A stretch of 64,000 nt of DNA from Bacillus_BD sp963708895 (GTDB lineage: Bacteria; Bacillota; Bacilli; Bacillales; Cytobacillaceae), in assembly GCA_963708895.1 (NCBI GenBank), contig CAVPUE010000004.1, positions 62,001-126,000 on the forward strand, given 5' to 3'. A program made the position numbers and the translations under genes. The notes under the pieces are model-generated. The model was not told where the DNA came from and did not search any database. It saw only the letters and a list, made by a program, of their open reading frames with translations. Positions 52,130-62,430 of the stretch are shown piece after piece (the stretch's first letter is position 1; every line of letters begins with the position of its first letter).

Positions 52130-53134
52130 ATGGAGAATCTTTTACAAAGCACTCCAAGTCTAACAAATCTAGGAATATTTTTTTTACTAGCAACGGTCTT
52201 CCTATTCGCAGTACTAGGCTTTGTAACCTATGCGGTATTAGCGGAACGTAAAGTCATGGGATATATGCAGCTTCGTCATGGGCCTAATCAATTAGGAGGA
52301 AGATGGGGACTGTTACAAACGGTTGCCGACGTTTTGAAGCTTTTACTCAAGGAAGATACGATTCCTAAGCTGGCGGATCGCCCACTGTTTATTTTGGCAC
52401 CGATTATTGCCTTTGCACCATCTTTCATGGTATTAGCGGTTATCCCGTTTACCGACAAGTTTCAGTTTGCGGATATCGGAGTTGGCTTGCTTTATTATAT
52501 TGCCATTTCAGGAATCACGACATTGGCGATTGTAACCGGGGGATGGGCTTCGAATAATAAATATGCTCTTTTAGGTGGGATGCGGGCTGCAGCGCAAATG
52601 ATTTCGTATGAAATTCCACTTGTGATGTCTGTAGTGGGAGTCATTTTATTATCGGGCAGTTTAAATTTGAATGATATCGTAGCAGCACAGGAAAATGGCT
52701 GGTTTATTTTATTACAGCCAATCGGGTTTATTATCTTCTTTATTGCAGGTGTTGCTGAATTAAATCGTGTTCCTTTTGACTTCCCAGAGTCAGAATCTGA
52801 ACTGGTCTCCGGATATCATGTTGAATACTCTGGTTTCCGATTTGCGTTCTTTATGCTAACGGAATATACGTATATGTTTGCGATGTCAGCGTTAATCACC
52901 GTGTTGTTCTTAGGTGGTTGGTTACCGTTACCATTCCTAGACATTATTCCAGGCGGTGTCTGGTTCGCCTTGAAATTTAGTGTTATCTTTTTCATCTTGT
53001 TGTGGCTGCGCGTCACGTTTCCACGTGTGCGCCCAGATCAATTAATGGAATTTGGCTGGAAGGTATTGCTACCAGTCGCTTTAGCCAATATTTTCTTAAC
53101 CGCTATTGTAAAAGAAATAATCAATCTATTTTAA
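52130..53134 (+). CDS. nuoH: Complex I subunit NuoH
   Basis: A 334-residue membrane subunit with about eight membrane segments joining the quinone site to the proton pumps. Conserved stretches: AERKVMGYMQLRHGPNQLGG, GLLQTVADVLKLLLKED, AELNRVPFDFPESESELVSG. ATG 52130 preferred; ATG 52127 overlaps the nuoD stop. A 90-nt gap precedes nuoI. Confidence 0.96.
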   Translation: MENLLQSTPSLTNLGIFFLLATVFLFAVLGFVTYAVLAERKVMGYMQLRHGPNQLGGRWGLLQTVADVLKLLLKEDTIPKLADRPLFILAPIIAFAPSFMVLAVIPFTDKFQFADIGVGLLYYIAISGITTLAIVTGGWASNNKYALLGGMRAAAQMISYEIPLVMSVVGVILLSGSLNLNDIVAAQENGWFILLQPIGFIIFFIAGVAELNRVPFDFPESESELVSGYHVEYSGFRFAFFMLTEYTYMFAMSALITVLFLGGWLPLPFLDIIPGGVWFALKFSVIFFILLWLRVTFPRVRPDQLMEFGWKVLLPVALANIFLTAIVKEIINLF

Positions 53135-53224
53135 ATTATAAAAATGATTTCACCAATGATTTGGGGGTAATTCCCTAACAAATACTGGGGGCAAGACTAA
53201 GACCCCCATTGAAGAGGTGATAAC

Positions 53225-53647
53225 ATGCTTGGATTATTTAAGGGGTTAGGGTATACACTAAAAAACTTGACCCGTGAAAAAGTAACCTATGAATATCCGA
53301 ATGAACCACTGCCACTACCAGATCGTTTTCGTGGCATTCAAAAGTTTTATCCGGAAAAATGTATTGTTTGTAATTTGTGTGCGAATATTTGTCCGACAGA
53401 TTGTATTGATTTAACAGGGAAAAGGAATCCTGACCCTGAAGCAAAGGTAAAAAAAGTGATAGACACCTATAATATTAATTTTGAAATTTGTATTTTATGT
53501 GACTTATGTACGGAGGTTTGTCCGACAGAAGCCATTGTCATGACGAATAACTTTGAACTGGCGCAATATACGCGAGACAAACTCTATAAAGACATGGAAT
53601 GGCTTGATCAAAATGATGAAAATATACGGCAGGTGAATAAGCCATGA
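53225..53647 (+). CDS. nuoI: Complex I subunit NuoI
   Basis: A 140-residue ferredoxin-like subunit with two [4Fe-4S] clusters (N6a, N6b): CIVCNLCANICPTDC and CILCDLCTEVCPTEA. It passes electrons to NuoB. With no NuoEFG in this operon, it is the likely electron entry side. Overlaps nuoJ by 4 nt. Confidence 0.97.
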   Translation: MLGLFKGLGYTLKNLTREKVTYEYPNEPLPLPDRFRGIQKFYPEKCIVCNLCANICPTDCIDLTGKRNPDPEAKVKKVIDTYNINFEICILCDLCTEVCPTEAIVMTNNFELAQYTRDKLYKDMEWLDQNDENIRQVNKP

Positions 53648-54162
53648 TCACAGGAGAATTTATTGCCTTTATCGTACTTGCCGTCATTGCTTTAATTGGC
53701 GGGGTACTGCTATTAAATTTAACGAATGTCGTTCATATGGTGTTAGCTCTTGTGGCTACTTTTATCAGTATTGCAGGAATTTATGTTCTATTGTCAGCAG
53801 AATTTCTAGCGGTCGTTCAGATTCTTATTTACTCTGGTGCGATTACGATCATCATGTTGTTTGGTATTATGCTTACGAAACATGATGACAAGGTTACAAA
53901 CACGGGTGGTTGGGGAAGGAAAATCTCACTTCTACTCGGAGTCATCGGATTTGGCGTCGTCGTCTATTTGGGAATTTATAATCTTGATTTTCCACAAGTA
54001 GGAGATACATTACATGAAAATAACACAGAACAAATCGGGATCGCCTTATACAGCAAATATGTCATTCCATTTGAATTAACTTCTATCGTACTTTTAGTAG
54101 CTCTGATTGGAGCAATCATTCTCGCTAAAAAGGATGATGAAAAGGAGGGAAATCAAGAATGA
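53644..54162 (+). CDS. nuoJ: Complex I subunit NuoJ
   Basis: A 172-residue membrane subunit with five membrane segments, including the conserved SAEFLAVVQILIYSGAITII helix. Overlaps both nuoI and nuoK by 4 nt. Confidence 0.94.
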   Translation: MITGEFIAFIVLAVIALIGGVLLLNLTNVVHMVLALVATFISIAGIYVLLSAEFLAVVQILIYSGAITIIMLFGIMLTKHDDKVTNTGGWGRKISLLLGVIGFGVVVYLGIYNLDFPQVGDTLHENNTEQIGIALYSKYVIPFELTSIVLLVALIGAIILAKKDDEKEGNQE

Positions 54163-54473
54163 GTACAGTACCGATTTCCGCCTATCTTGCTTTAGCCTTG
54201 ATCCTTTTCTGTATTGGCTTATATGGGGCTTTATCAAAACGTAATACGGTCATCGTGTTAATTTCGATTGAGTTAATGCTAAATGCTGTAAACATCAATC
54301 TTGTTGCCTTCAGTAAATTAGGAGTGGCGCCATCGATTGACGGACAAATCTTTGCCTTGTTTACGATGGCGGTGGCGGCAGCTGAAGCAGCTATTGGATT
54401 AGCGATTTTAATTGCTTTATATCGAAATCGTAAAACTGTCCATATCGATGAAATGGATACAATGAAGCATTGA
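54159..54473 (+). CDS. nuoK: Complex I subunit NuoK
   Basis: A 104-residue, three-helix subunit with two membrane-embedded Glu residues (LISIELMLNAVNINLVAF and AVAAAEAAIGLAILIALYR), part of the antiporter-like proton path. A 161-nt gap with an inverted repeat follows. Confidence 0.95.
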   Translation: MSTVPISAYLALALILFCIGLYGALSKRNTVIVLISIELMLNAVNINLVAFSKLGVAPSIDGQIFALFTMAVAAAEAAIGLAILIALYRNRKTVHIDEMDTMKH

Positions 54474-54517
54474 TAGTAGAGGAGTAAGCATTGACGATCA
54501 AGAGGGTAAGAAAATAA

Positions 54518-54591
54518 AAGTCATACAATAAAATAAGAACCTCTAAAAAGAGGACTGTAGGAAAAGCTATTTTTATCTTTTGTATGGACTT
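54518..54591. repeat. Inverted repeat in the nuoK-nuoL gap
   Basis: AAGTCATACAA (54518-54528) faces TTGTATGGACTT (54580-54591), with an inner CCTCT/AGAGG hairpin at about 54540-54553. It lies in the widest gap of the nuo operon. Confidence 0.5.
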
Positions 54592-54634
54592 ATAATCGTC
54601 TACCTCACATTACGTACAAAAGGGGGATCTAAAA

Positions 54635-56486
54635 ATGATTGAGAATGCATGGATCGTACCGCTATTTCCGCTACTATCGTTTCTCGTGCTTATTCTGTTC
54701 GGAAGGCGGTTCAAAGAGTCAAGTTTTAAAATCGCTATTTTCCTAACCTTGTTATCTACCATTTTTTCGATACTCGTTCTTTTTGAGCGATTTACCGCTC
54801 CAACCTATAAAAGTGAAGCACTGTGGCTTGCAATAGGAGAAGTTCAGTTAACGGTCGGCTTTGAAGTAAACCAGCTGAATGCATTAATGCTTGTCATCGT
54901 ATCGCTCGTTAGTTTTCTCGTACATACCTACTCAGCAGGATATATGAAGGGCGATGACCGATTTTCCGTCTATTATGCTTACTTAGGGTTGTTTACATTC
55001 GCCATGCTGGGGCTTGTTCTTTCACCTAATTTACTGCAAACGTATATTTTCTGGGAGTTAGTAGGTGTAGGGTCCTTTCTCTTAATTGGATTTTATTTTT
55101 ACAAAGAAGAAGCGAAACAGGCAGCCAAAAAAGCGTTTATTATGACGCGGATTGGTGATGTCGGCTTGCTGATTGGGATGATTCTCTTATTCTGGCAAGT
55201 TGGCAGTTTTGAATATGATGAAATCTTTCAAGCTGTGAGTGACGGATGTCTTGTCCCAAGGGATGATTACGTTAACGGCAATTCTCATTTTTATCGGTGC
55301 TGTTGGAAAATCGGGTCAGTTCCCGCTCCATACTTGGCTTCCGGATGCAATGGAAGGTCCGACACCTGTGTCTGCACTGATTCATGCCGCAACAATGGTA
55401 GCAGCAGGGGTTTATTTAGTGGCAACGGTATTTCCACTTTTTGAAGCAAGTGAGGCTGCGCTAATGACGGTGGCGATTGTCGGTGCAATTACGGCGATTT
55501 TTGCCGCAACTATCGCACTTGTTCAAACGGATATCAAGCGGGTTCTGGCCTATTCAACAATCAGTCAGTTAGGGTATATGATGCTTGCCCTAGGGACTGC
55601 AGGGTATGTCGCAGGCGTCTTTCATTTAACCACACATGCTTTTTTCAAAGCCTTGCTGTTCTTAGCAGCAGGAAGTGTGATACATGCGGTGCATACACAG
55701 GATATTGAAAAAATGGGTGGCTTATGGAAGAAGCTTCCGAAAACAGGTTTACTGTTTTTAATTGGAACGATGGCGATCAGTGGAGTCCCGCTATTGTCCG
55801 GATTTTTTAGTAAAGATGAAATCTTGATTTCAACATGGAATGCTGGACATCCTGTTCTATTTACATTGGCTGTTATAACCGCCTTCTTGACTGCCTTTTA
55901 CATGTTTAGACTGTTCTTTATGGTCTTCATGGGGAAATCGAGGGGCGAGCAAAACGAAGTCCATGAATCTCCAACGATCATGATACTGCCAATGACTGTA
56001 TTAGCCTTTCTAGCGATTTTCGTAGGTTATATCAACACCCCGTGGTTTGGTACTTTTCTAGGTGATTGGTTGACGAATGGCCACGGACATGAAGCAGGTC
56101 CAATTTGGATCATGATTATTGCGACTGTACTGTCTCTTTTAGGAATTTACTTAGCATGGCTTATCTATGGTAAAAAATCAATCTCACGGGATTGGCTATC
56201 AGGAAAAGTACCTGTTGTTCATAGCATTTTGTACAATAAATATTTTGTCGATGAGATCTATCAATATACAGTTGTCGCAGGTGTTAAGGTATTTAGTTTA
56301 TTCCTGAAGTATGTGGAATGGTTCATTGTCGAGGGAATAGCCGAACTGATCAGAGGCGGAGTACAGCAATTAGGAAAATGGGGCTCTAAATTCCAAAATG
56401 GACAAACACAAGTCTATGGAACGGTAGCCTTTGTCGGTTTAGCACTCCTTGTTGTCATCTTTGCGTTAACAGGGGGGTATTTATAA
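54635..56486 (+). CDS. nuoL: Complex I subunit NuoL (one frameshift)
   Basis: Antiporter-like proton-pumping subunit with about 14-16 membrane segments and a C-terminal lateral helix. Typical stretches: FWELVGVGSFLLIGFYFY, GKSGQFPLHTWLPDAMEGPT, PVSALIHAATMVAAG, KRVLAYSTISQLGYM. The frame breaks near 55235, between DEIFQAV and TDVLSQGMITLTAIL; one extra base accounts for it. Reconstructed length is 616 residues, normal for Bacillus NuoL. nuoM starts at the last base of its stop codon. Confidence 0.94.
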
Positions 56487-57976
56487 TGAATTGGTTATCA
56501 ATCTTAGTGTTTTCACCGCTTCTTGGTATGTTAGTCATCTCGTTTATTCCTAAACTAGAAAGAAAGCTACTAAGTGTAGTGGGAATTTTAGCCACACTTC
56601 CGGCCTTGATTATTTCGCTAATTCTCTTTTTTCAATATCGTTCAGGAGCCCATTTGGAAAAGTTTGATGAGAGCTACAACTGGTTCTCGTTAAAAAATTC
56701 AATTCAATATGGAGAGTTATTTTCGATTAAATACGAACTTGGCATTGATGGATTGTCGCTTGTTCTTTTGGTGTTAACGACCGTCATTGCAACGTTGGCA
56801 GCCATTGCATCGATTACGATTAAAAAAGAGTTAAAAGGTTATTTTCTTCTATTCTTATTATTGGAAATTGGCATGCTTGGTGTGTTCTCATCACAAAACT
56901 TTATTCTCTTTTTCTTATTTTTTGAAATAACCTTAGTTTCTGCTTTTTTCCTCATTGGAAAATGGGGGTATGAGGAAAAGGAAAAAGCGGCTTACAGCTT
57001 CTTAATCTATAATGGTCTTGGTTCAGCGATTCTGTTAATTGTGATTATTACGTTGTTCGCTAAAACAGGAACCGCCAATTTTGTAGCCTTACAAGAGATT
57101 ATTGCATCCGATACTTTTCCAGATTCTCTTGCTCTTGGGTTATTTGTGGCATTGCTCGTGGCCTTTGGATTTAAAATGCCGATTGTTCCACTTCATAGTT
57201 GGATGGTCCGGGTTCACGTTCAGGCGCCACCGGCTGTCGTGATGATTCATGCGGGGATACTATTGAAAATTGGTGCCTATGGTCTTATCCGCTTTAACAT
57301 TGGCTTGTTTCCAGACCAGGCTGAGAACTTTTCTGTTCTACTTGCGGTACTTGGGGTCATCAATTTGCTATACGGTGCCTTTTTAGCGCTTGTGCAAAGT
57401 GATTTTAAGATGGTACTCGCTTATTCATCGGTATCACATATGGGAATTGTGTTAATCGGATTAGGTTCTTTAAATGAAGCCGGGATTCAAGGGGCGATTT
57501 TCCAAATGGTCTCACATGGTTTGATTGCAGCTCTGCTATTCTTCTTAGTTGGCGTATTTTATGAAAGAACGAAAACGTCTGAAATTCCGAATTTGGGTGG
57601 AATGGCTAAAGCGATGCCACTCACCGCAGGTTTTTTACTAGTAGGCGTGATGGCGTCACTTGGATTACCTGGGATGTCGGGGTTTGTAAGTGAATTTATG
57701 GCATTCCTTGGCTTATTTAAAGAAATGCCATGGCTTGCCGCTGTTGGAGCGATTGGGATTATTATGACAGCCGTGTACTTGCTTCGTGCGGTGCTTGGTG
57801 TTACGTACGGGAAACCTAATCGCGAGTGGGCAGGTGTTGTGGATCTTAGGAAAATAGAAAGTATTCCAGTGATCGTACTCACTGCATTGATTGTCGCGAT
57901 TGGTGTCTATCCAAATCTATTGGGCGGTCCGCTGCAGGAAACACTTGAATTGATCATGTTAAAGGTAGGAGGGTGA
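56486..57976 (+). CDS. nuoM: Complex I subunit NuoM
   Basis: A 496-residue antiporter-like subunit with about 14 membrane segments. Key residues lie in LFFEITLVSAFFLIG (Glu), PLHSWMVRVHVQAPPAVVMI and DFKMVLAYSSVSHMG. In most NuoM proteins the second motif reads WLPDAHTEAP. Here it reads MVRVHVQAP, a divergence also seen, as I recall, in Bacillus homologues. Full length. Confidence 0.95.
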   Translation: MNWLSILVFSPLLGMLVISFIPKLERKLLSVVGILATLPALIISLILFFQYRSGAHLEKFDESYNWFSLKNSIQYGELFSIKYELGIDGLSLVLLVLTTVIATLAAIASITIKKELKGYFLLFLLLEIGMLGVFSSQNFILFFLFFEITLVSAFFLIGKWGYEEKEKAAYSFLIYNGLGSAILLIVIITLFAKTGTANFVALQEIIASDTFPDSLALGLFVALLVAFGFKMPIVPLHSWMVRVHVQAPPAVVMIHAGILLKIGAYGLIRFNIGLFPDQAENFSVLLAVLGVINLLYGAFLALVQSDFKMVLAYSSVSHMGIVLIGLGSLNEAGIQGAIFQMVSHGLIAALLFFLVGVFYERTKTSEIPNLGGMAKAMPLTAGFLLVGVMASLGLPGMSGFVSEFMAFLGLFKEMPWLAAVGAIGIIMTAVYLLRAVLGVTYGKPNREWAGVVDLRKIESIPVIVLTALIVAIGVYPNLLGGPLQETLELIMLKVGG

Positions 57977-57982
57977 TGAAGG

Positions 57983-59497
57983 ATGGATATCGAAACATTG
58001 TTATCATTTGATTGGGGAGTCATGATGCCGGAATTCATTATCCTTGGGGTTGCTACCTTTATAACCTTGCTTGATTTGTTCATGCCTAAAGGGAAAAATC
58101 GGAAAATTCTCGGTTGGATTGGCTTTGTGGGCATCCTTTTGGCGATTGTTTCATTATTAGGTTTACTTGATCGGGATGTGACCTCGATTTTATATGATAC
58201 ATTCCGACTTGACGCTTTTGCAAAGGCCTTTAAATTAATTTTATTAGTAGGGGCAGGCTTGGTGATGCTGCTTGGAATAGGCTATGAACCAAGAGAAGGG
58301 TTAACAGAATATCGCGGTGAGTTTTTCTATTTATTCTTAACGGCGCTCCTTGGTGCGATGATGATGTCATCAAGCGGTGACTTGATTACCTTATTTATTG
58401 GTTTAGAACTGCTTTCAATGTCATCATACATCTTAGCCGGTTTACGTAAAAAACACCTTGGATCCAATGAAGCGGCGATGAAGTATGTCGTGAACGGGAG
58501 TATTTCAAGTGCGATTACCTTATTTGGAATGAGTTATGTATATGGATTAACCGGAACAACAAATCTAGCTGAAATGAGAGATGTACTTGTAGGGGTCAAT
58601 GACTCGCAGGTGACATTCTTACTGATTCTTGCCTTTCTCATGATTTTTGTCGGATTATCCTTTAAAATAGCTACTGCACCATTCCATATGTGGGCACCTG
58701 ATGTGTATCAGGGAGCACCAACACCGGTGACAGCCTTTTTAAGTGTTGTTTCTAAAACAGCAGGGTTTGTGATCATCGTGCGGATTATTGTATCAATTTT
58801 CATTATGGCACCTACAAATGGACCAAACTCAGAACCGATTTTACTGATAATGAGTGACTATATTGCATGGATTGCTGGAATCACGATGGTGATTGGAAAT
58901 GTTGTTGCCTTAAGGCAAAGAAATATTAAACGACTTTTAGCCTACTCTAGCATTGCTCATGCAGGTTATCTGTTAGTAGCACTTTCAGCTTTCTCCGTGT
59001 TTATGATGGACTCGTTATGGTTTTATTTAATGGCATACTTATTCATGAATTTAGGAGTATTTGCCGTAATTGGGCTGCTAACGGAAAAAGAAGAAACTGA
59101 GGATTTACGATTCTTCTACGGGTTATCCGAAAGGTCTCCAATGCTTGCGGTTGCGATGAGCATTATGATTTTATCACTCGCTGGAATCCCAGGGACAGCT
59201 GGGTTTATCGGGAAGCTAAATATCATTACAGGTGCTCTTGCGCTCGAGCAGCCATACTATGTACTTGTGTCGGTCATGATTGGAACCACTGTCATCTCCT
59301 ATGTTTATTATTTTAGGATCATGGTCGGGATGTTTTTCCGCCCTCCATTAAAGTTAGAACCAATCAAGGTTCCAGTTGGAACAGGGTTTGTCGTTGGCGT
59401 GTGTGTGGTAGCAACCATATTGTTTGGGATTTTCCCGAATCTTGCTTTTGACTTTTTACAAAATAATTTTTATGATTTTGGTGATTTTCTACAGTAA
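57983..59497 (+). CDS. nuoN: Complex I subunit NuoN
   Basis: A 504-residue antiporter-like subunit with about 14 membrane segments. FIGLELLSMSSYILAGL, PFHMWAPDVYQGAPTPVTAF and NIKRLLAYSSIAHAGYLLVA are hallmarks. Last gene of the nuo operon; terminator follows. Confidence 0.96.
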   Translation: MDIETLLSFDWGVMMPEFIILGVATFITLLDLFMPKGKNRKILGWIGFVGILLAIVSLLGLLDRDVTSILYDTFRLDAFAKAFKLILLVGAGLVMLLGIGYEPREGLTEYRGEFFYLFLTALLGAMMMSSSGDLITLFIGLELLSMSSYILAGLRKKHLGSNEAAMKYVVNGSISSAITLFGMSYVYGLTGTTNLAEMRDVLVGVNDSQVTFLLILAFLMIFVGLSFKIATAPFHMWAPDVYQGAPTPVTAFLSVVSKTAGFVIIVRIIVSIFIMAPTNGPNSEPILLIMSDYIAWIAGITMVIGNVVALRQRNIKRLLAYSSIAHAGYLLVALSAFSVFMMDSLWFYLMAYLFMNLGVFAVIGLLTEKEETEDLRFFYGLSERSPMLAVAMSIMILSLAGIPGTAGFIGKLNIITGALALEQPYYVLVSVMIGTTVISYVYYFRIMVGMFFRPPLKLEPIKVPVGTGFVVGVCVVATILFGIFPNLAFDFLQNNFYDFGDFLQ

Positions 59498-59510
59498 AGA
59501 AGTCTTGTAT

Positions 59511-59545
59511 AATGGAAGAGTACGTGGATTGCTCTTCCATTTTTA
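59511..59545 (+). terminator. nuo operon terminator
   Basis: AATGGAAGAG (59511-59520) pairs perfectly with CTCTTCCATT (59532-59541), followed by TTT. Confidence 0.85.
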
Positions 59546-59676
59546 AACACATGCCATATTGCTCAGAAATGAACAATAAGGGCAAGCTATTCAACAAAAT
59601 AATCGAGAAATTTGAAACTTTTTGCGCTTTAAACCGTTTATTAAAAGAGGCATATTATAAGTGAGGGGGATGAATA

Positions 59677-59907
59677 TTGGGATATGGTCAAGAAGCTTTA
59701 TTAAGCATACTCTCGCATCTCGTCTTTATCGCGGTAACATGGTGGGCGCTTCAGTCGATTAATTTTGAAAAATTTTTGCGTAAAAATCGAGTCGCACAAG
59801 CAAGAATGCTGTATGTTTTGGTTTCGATTGTAATTGGTAGTATTGTTAGTAATTTTTTCCTAGATTACCTATTCTGGTCCAAACAACTGCCATTAATATT
59901 TCAGTAA
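59677..59907 (+). CDS. ywzB: DUF1146 membrane protein YwzB
   Basis: A 76-residue protein with two membrane segments (LLSILSHLVFIAVTWWALQ and MLYVLVSIVIGSIVSNFFLDYL) separated by a basic loop (KFLRKNRVAQAR). It fits DUF1146, known in Bacillus as YwzB and found next to ywmB. TTG start after GAGGGGG. Function unknown. Confidence 0.82.
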   Translation: MGYGQEALLSILSHLVFIAVTWWALQSINFEKFLRKNRVAQARMLYVLVSIVIGSIVSNFFLDYLFWSKQLPLIFQ

Positions 59908-60320
59908 AAATAGTGGAAAATTTAGGTCTTCATACATGTTTCAAAAAAACATTTTCTGAAGTATACTTATAATGGTGCTATTTGTCAAAGTTCGACAAAA
60001 TTCAACATAAGCATTTTTTCCTTTTGGAAAAAATACATACTTGGTGTAAGGATTTTCAACAATTAACAAGATTTTGATTAAGTTTGAAAACATAGACAAC
60101 TTAGACATCATAGGATATCCAAATCAGCTAAAAAGTTCTAAGAGAATGACAAAGTCCACTTGGAGCATCAGTGAAGTTGTCACAACCAATAGTTTGAGTA
60201 AAGTTGAATGAATTTATTTATGATTCTATTGGAATTGAGTATGTCAAAATGTGACGATTTTTCATAAGTATGAACTTCTCTCCCTTGGTAAAAATGGTAG
60301 TAAGGGGAGGGGTTATATAA
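59908..60320. other. ywzB-ywmB intergenic region with a possible Spo0A site
   Basis: This 413-bp gap has no credible gene. TATAAT at 59968-59973 is followed by two facing Spo0A-like boxes, TTTGTCAAA (59981-59989) and TTCGACAAA (59991-59999; consensus TTTGTCGAA and complement). The rest is A/T-rich, with a purine-rich AAGGGGAGGGG ribosome site for ywmB. Confidence 0.45.
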
Positions 60321-61031
60321 ATGAAAAAAGTAATCATGGTATTATTTAGTACTATTGCGGTTGGATTTATATTTTTTAATATAGCGAATGCAAAGACTGA
60401 AACAGATTTATTCAAAATGGCTGCTATTTTAGAAAAAGAAAAAATGGATATTCATAAATGGTCATTACATGCCAGAGAACAGATCGAAACAGGTCAAAGA
60501 GACGAGAGATTAAACGAGTTAATGGGACAGTATCCTGATTGGACTTGGACAGTCACAGAAGGAAATGAAAAATGGGAAGCAATTGGAATTTCTACAAAGG
60601 ATCCTAGCATAACCGAGACCCTTTCACTTCTATCATCCGATGGATTTTCTTATTTGCTGTATGAAGTAAGTGGAAATGGTTGGGACAGTGAAGTGAAAAG
60701 AGTAGTACAGAATTCCATCTATCCAAAGTTTAATGCAATCTTTCATGAAAATGTTATAGTTTTCTCTTGTCTGTTTAGTGAATTAGATGGTAATATGAAT
60801 AAGTCTGTGTCAGCCTCTGTAACTCGTCTTTTGCAGGCATTTCAAGCAAAAGAAGTGGAGACCTTAAAGGAGAAGAACTTTGTATCGACAACATCGTATT
60901 CTCCATTGTTCTCGGAGGCGATCCAAGGTGAAACAGAACAAATGAACTTACAACTAGGATTTCGAAACCAAGGAATGGGCGAAAAAACTACCCTTGTAGT
61001 TGGAACACCCATCATAACGATTGAATATTAA
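60321..61031 (+). CDS. ywmB: YwmB family protein
   Basis: A 236-residue secreted or membrane-anchored protein. A signal-type N-terminus (MKKVIMVLFSTIAVGFIFFN) is followed by a mixed alpha/beta domain; the family is described as having a TATA-binding-protein-like fold. It precedes murAA and spoIID in Bacillus genomes, as here. No function is established. The stop is about 30 nt before murAA, so the two are likely co-transcribed. Confidence 0.85.
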   Translation: MKKVIMVLFSTIAVGFIFFNIANAKTETDLFKMAAILEKEKMDIHKWSLHAREQIETGQRDERLNELMGQYPDWTWTVTEGNEKWEAIGISTKDPSITETLSLLSSDGFSYLLYEVSGNGWDSEVKRVVQNSIYPKFNAIFHENVIVFSCLFSELDGNMNKSVSASVTRLLQAFQAKEVETLKEKNFVSTTSYSPLFSEAIQGETEQMNLQLGFRNQGMGEKTTLVVGTPIITIEY

Positions 61032-61062
61032 TATAGAGATAATGGACGCGGAGGGGAATATT

Positions 61063-62377
61063 TTGGAAAAAATTATCGTCCGTGGCGGAAAAAGGTTAAG
61101 CGGAACTGTCAAAGTAGAGGGGGCAAAAAACGCTGTTTTACCTGTTATCGCCGCAACACTATTAGCAAGTGATGGAAAAAGTATTATTCGGGATGTGCCA
61201 ACGCTCTCCGATGTATATACCATCAATGAAGTTTTACGTTATTTAAATGCCGATGTGGTATTTGAAAATAACTGTGTAATTGTGGATGCATCTAGGGATT
61301 TAAGTGTAGAGGCACCATTTGAATATGTTCGAAAAATGAGAGCATCTGTACTTGTGATGGGCTCGCTACTAGCAAGAAATGGTCGTGCGAGAGTGGCATT
61401 ACCTGGTGGTTGTGCAATTGGATCTAGGCCGATTGACCAGCATCTAAAAGGTTTTGAAGCAATGGGTGCAAAGGTTAAAGTTGGAAATGGCTTTATTGAG
61501 GCTGAAGCTGAAAATGGCCGATTACATGGTGCTAAAATTTATTTAGATTTCCCAAGTGTTGGTGCAACAGAAAATATTATGATGGCGGCTGTTTTAGCAG
61601 ATGGAGTAACGGTCATTGATAACGTGGCAAAAGAACCCGAAATCGTTGACTTAGCGAACTTCCTTAATAAAATGGGTGCAAAGGTGAAAGGTGCTGGTAC
61701 AGGCACGATTCGTATTGAGGGTGTCGATCAATTATTTGGTGCCGATCATGCGATTATTCCTGACCGAATTGAAGCGGGAACCTTTATGGTAGCTGCTGCG
61801 ATTACGGGCGGAAACGTACTTGTACAAGGTGCAGTACCTGAGCATTTAAACTCCTTGATTGCAAAAATGCAAGAAATGGGAGTGACCATTATGGAAGAGC
61901 CTACAGGTCTACGTGTCATTGGTGGCAATAGTCTTAAAGCCAGTTGACATTAAGACAATGCCACATCCTGGTTTTCCAACGGATATGCAGTCACAAATGA
62001 TGGCTTTACTTCTTCGTGCAAATGGAACTTCGATGATTACAGAAACGGTATTTGAAAATCGTTTTATGCACGTTGAAGAATTCCGTCGTATGAATGCTGA
62101 TATAAAAATTGAAGGTCGTTCCGTTGTCATTAATGGTCCTTCTCAATTACAGGGCGCAGAAGTAGCTGCAACCGACCTACGCGCAGCAGCTGCACTCGTT
62201 CTTTCTGGGCTTGTGGCTGATGGTGTCACTCGTGTCACAGAGCTAAAGCATCTAGATCGTGGTTATGTAAACTTCCATGAAAAATTAGCCTCACTTGGCG
62301 CAGATATAGAAAGAATCAATGAAGTAGAAGAAGTTGCTTCATATGATGAAAAACTTGTATCTGATCTAAATGCTTAA
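61063..62377 (+). CDS. murAA: UDP-N-acetylglucosamine 1-carboxyvinyltransferase 1 (MurAA, one frameshift)
   Basis: Main MurA isozyme, first step of peptidoglycan synthesis. Fosfomycin-target Cys117 is in LPGGCAIGSRPIDQHLKGFE. TTG 61063 follows GGAGGGG and gives the B. subtilis N-terminus (EKIIVRGGKRLSGTVKVEGA). The frame breaks near 61938: RVIGGNSLK should continue PVDIKTMPHPGFPTDMQSQM but one extra base (G in AAAGCC) shifts it. Repaired length is 437 residues (B. subtilis about 436). MurAA is essential in B. subtilis, so a read error is likely. Confidence 0.94.
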
Positions 62378-62396
62378 AGTTAAAATAGACTGATAG

Positions 62397-62430
62397 AAAA
62401 CCGCATGTTAAGACTATGCGGTTTTTTATT
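62397..62430 (+). terminator. murAA terminator
   Basis: AAAACCGCAT pairs with ATGCGGTTTT, then TTATTTTT. Confidence 0.9.
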
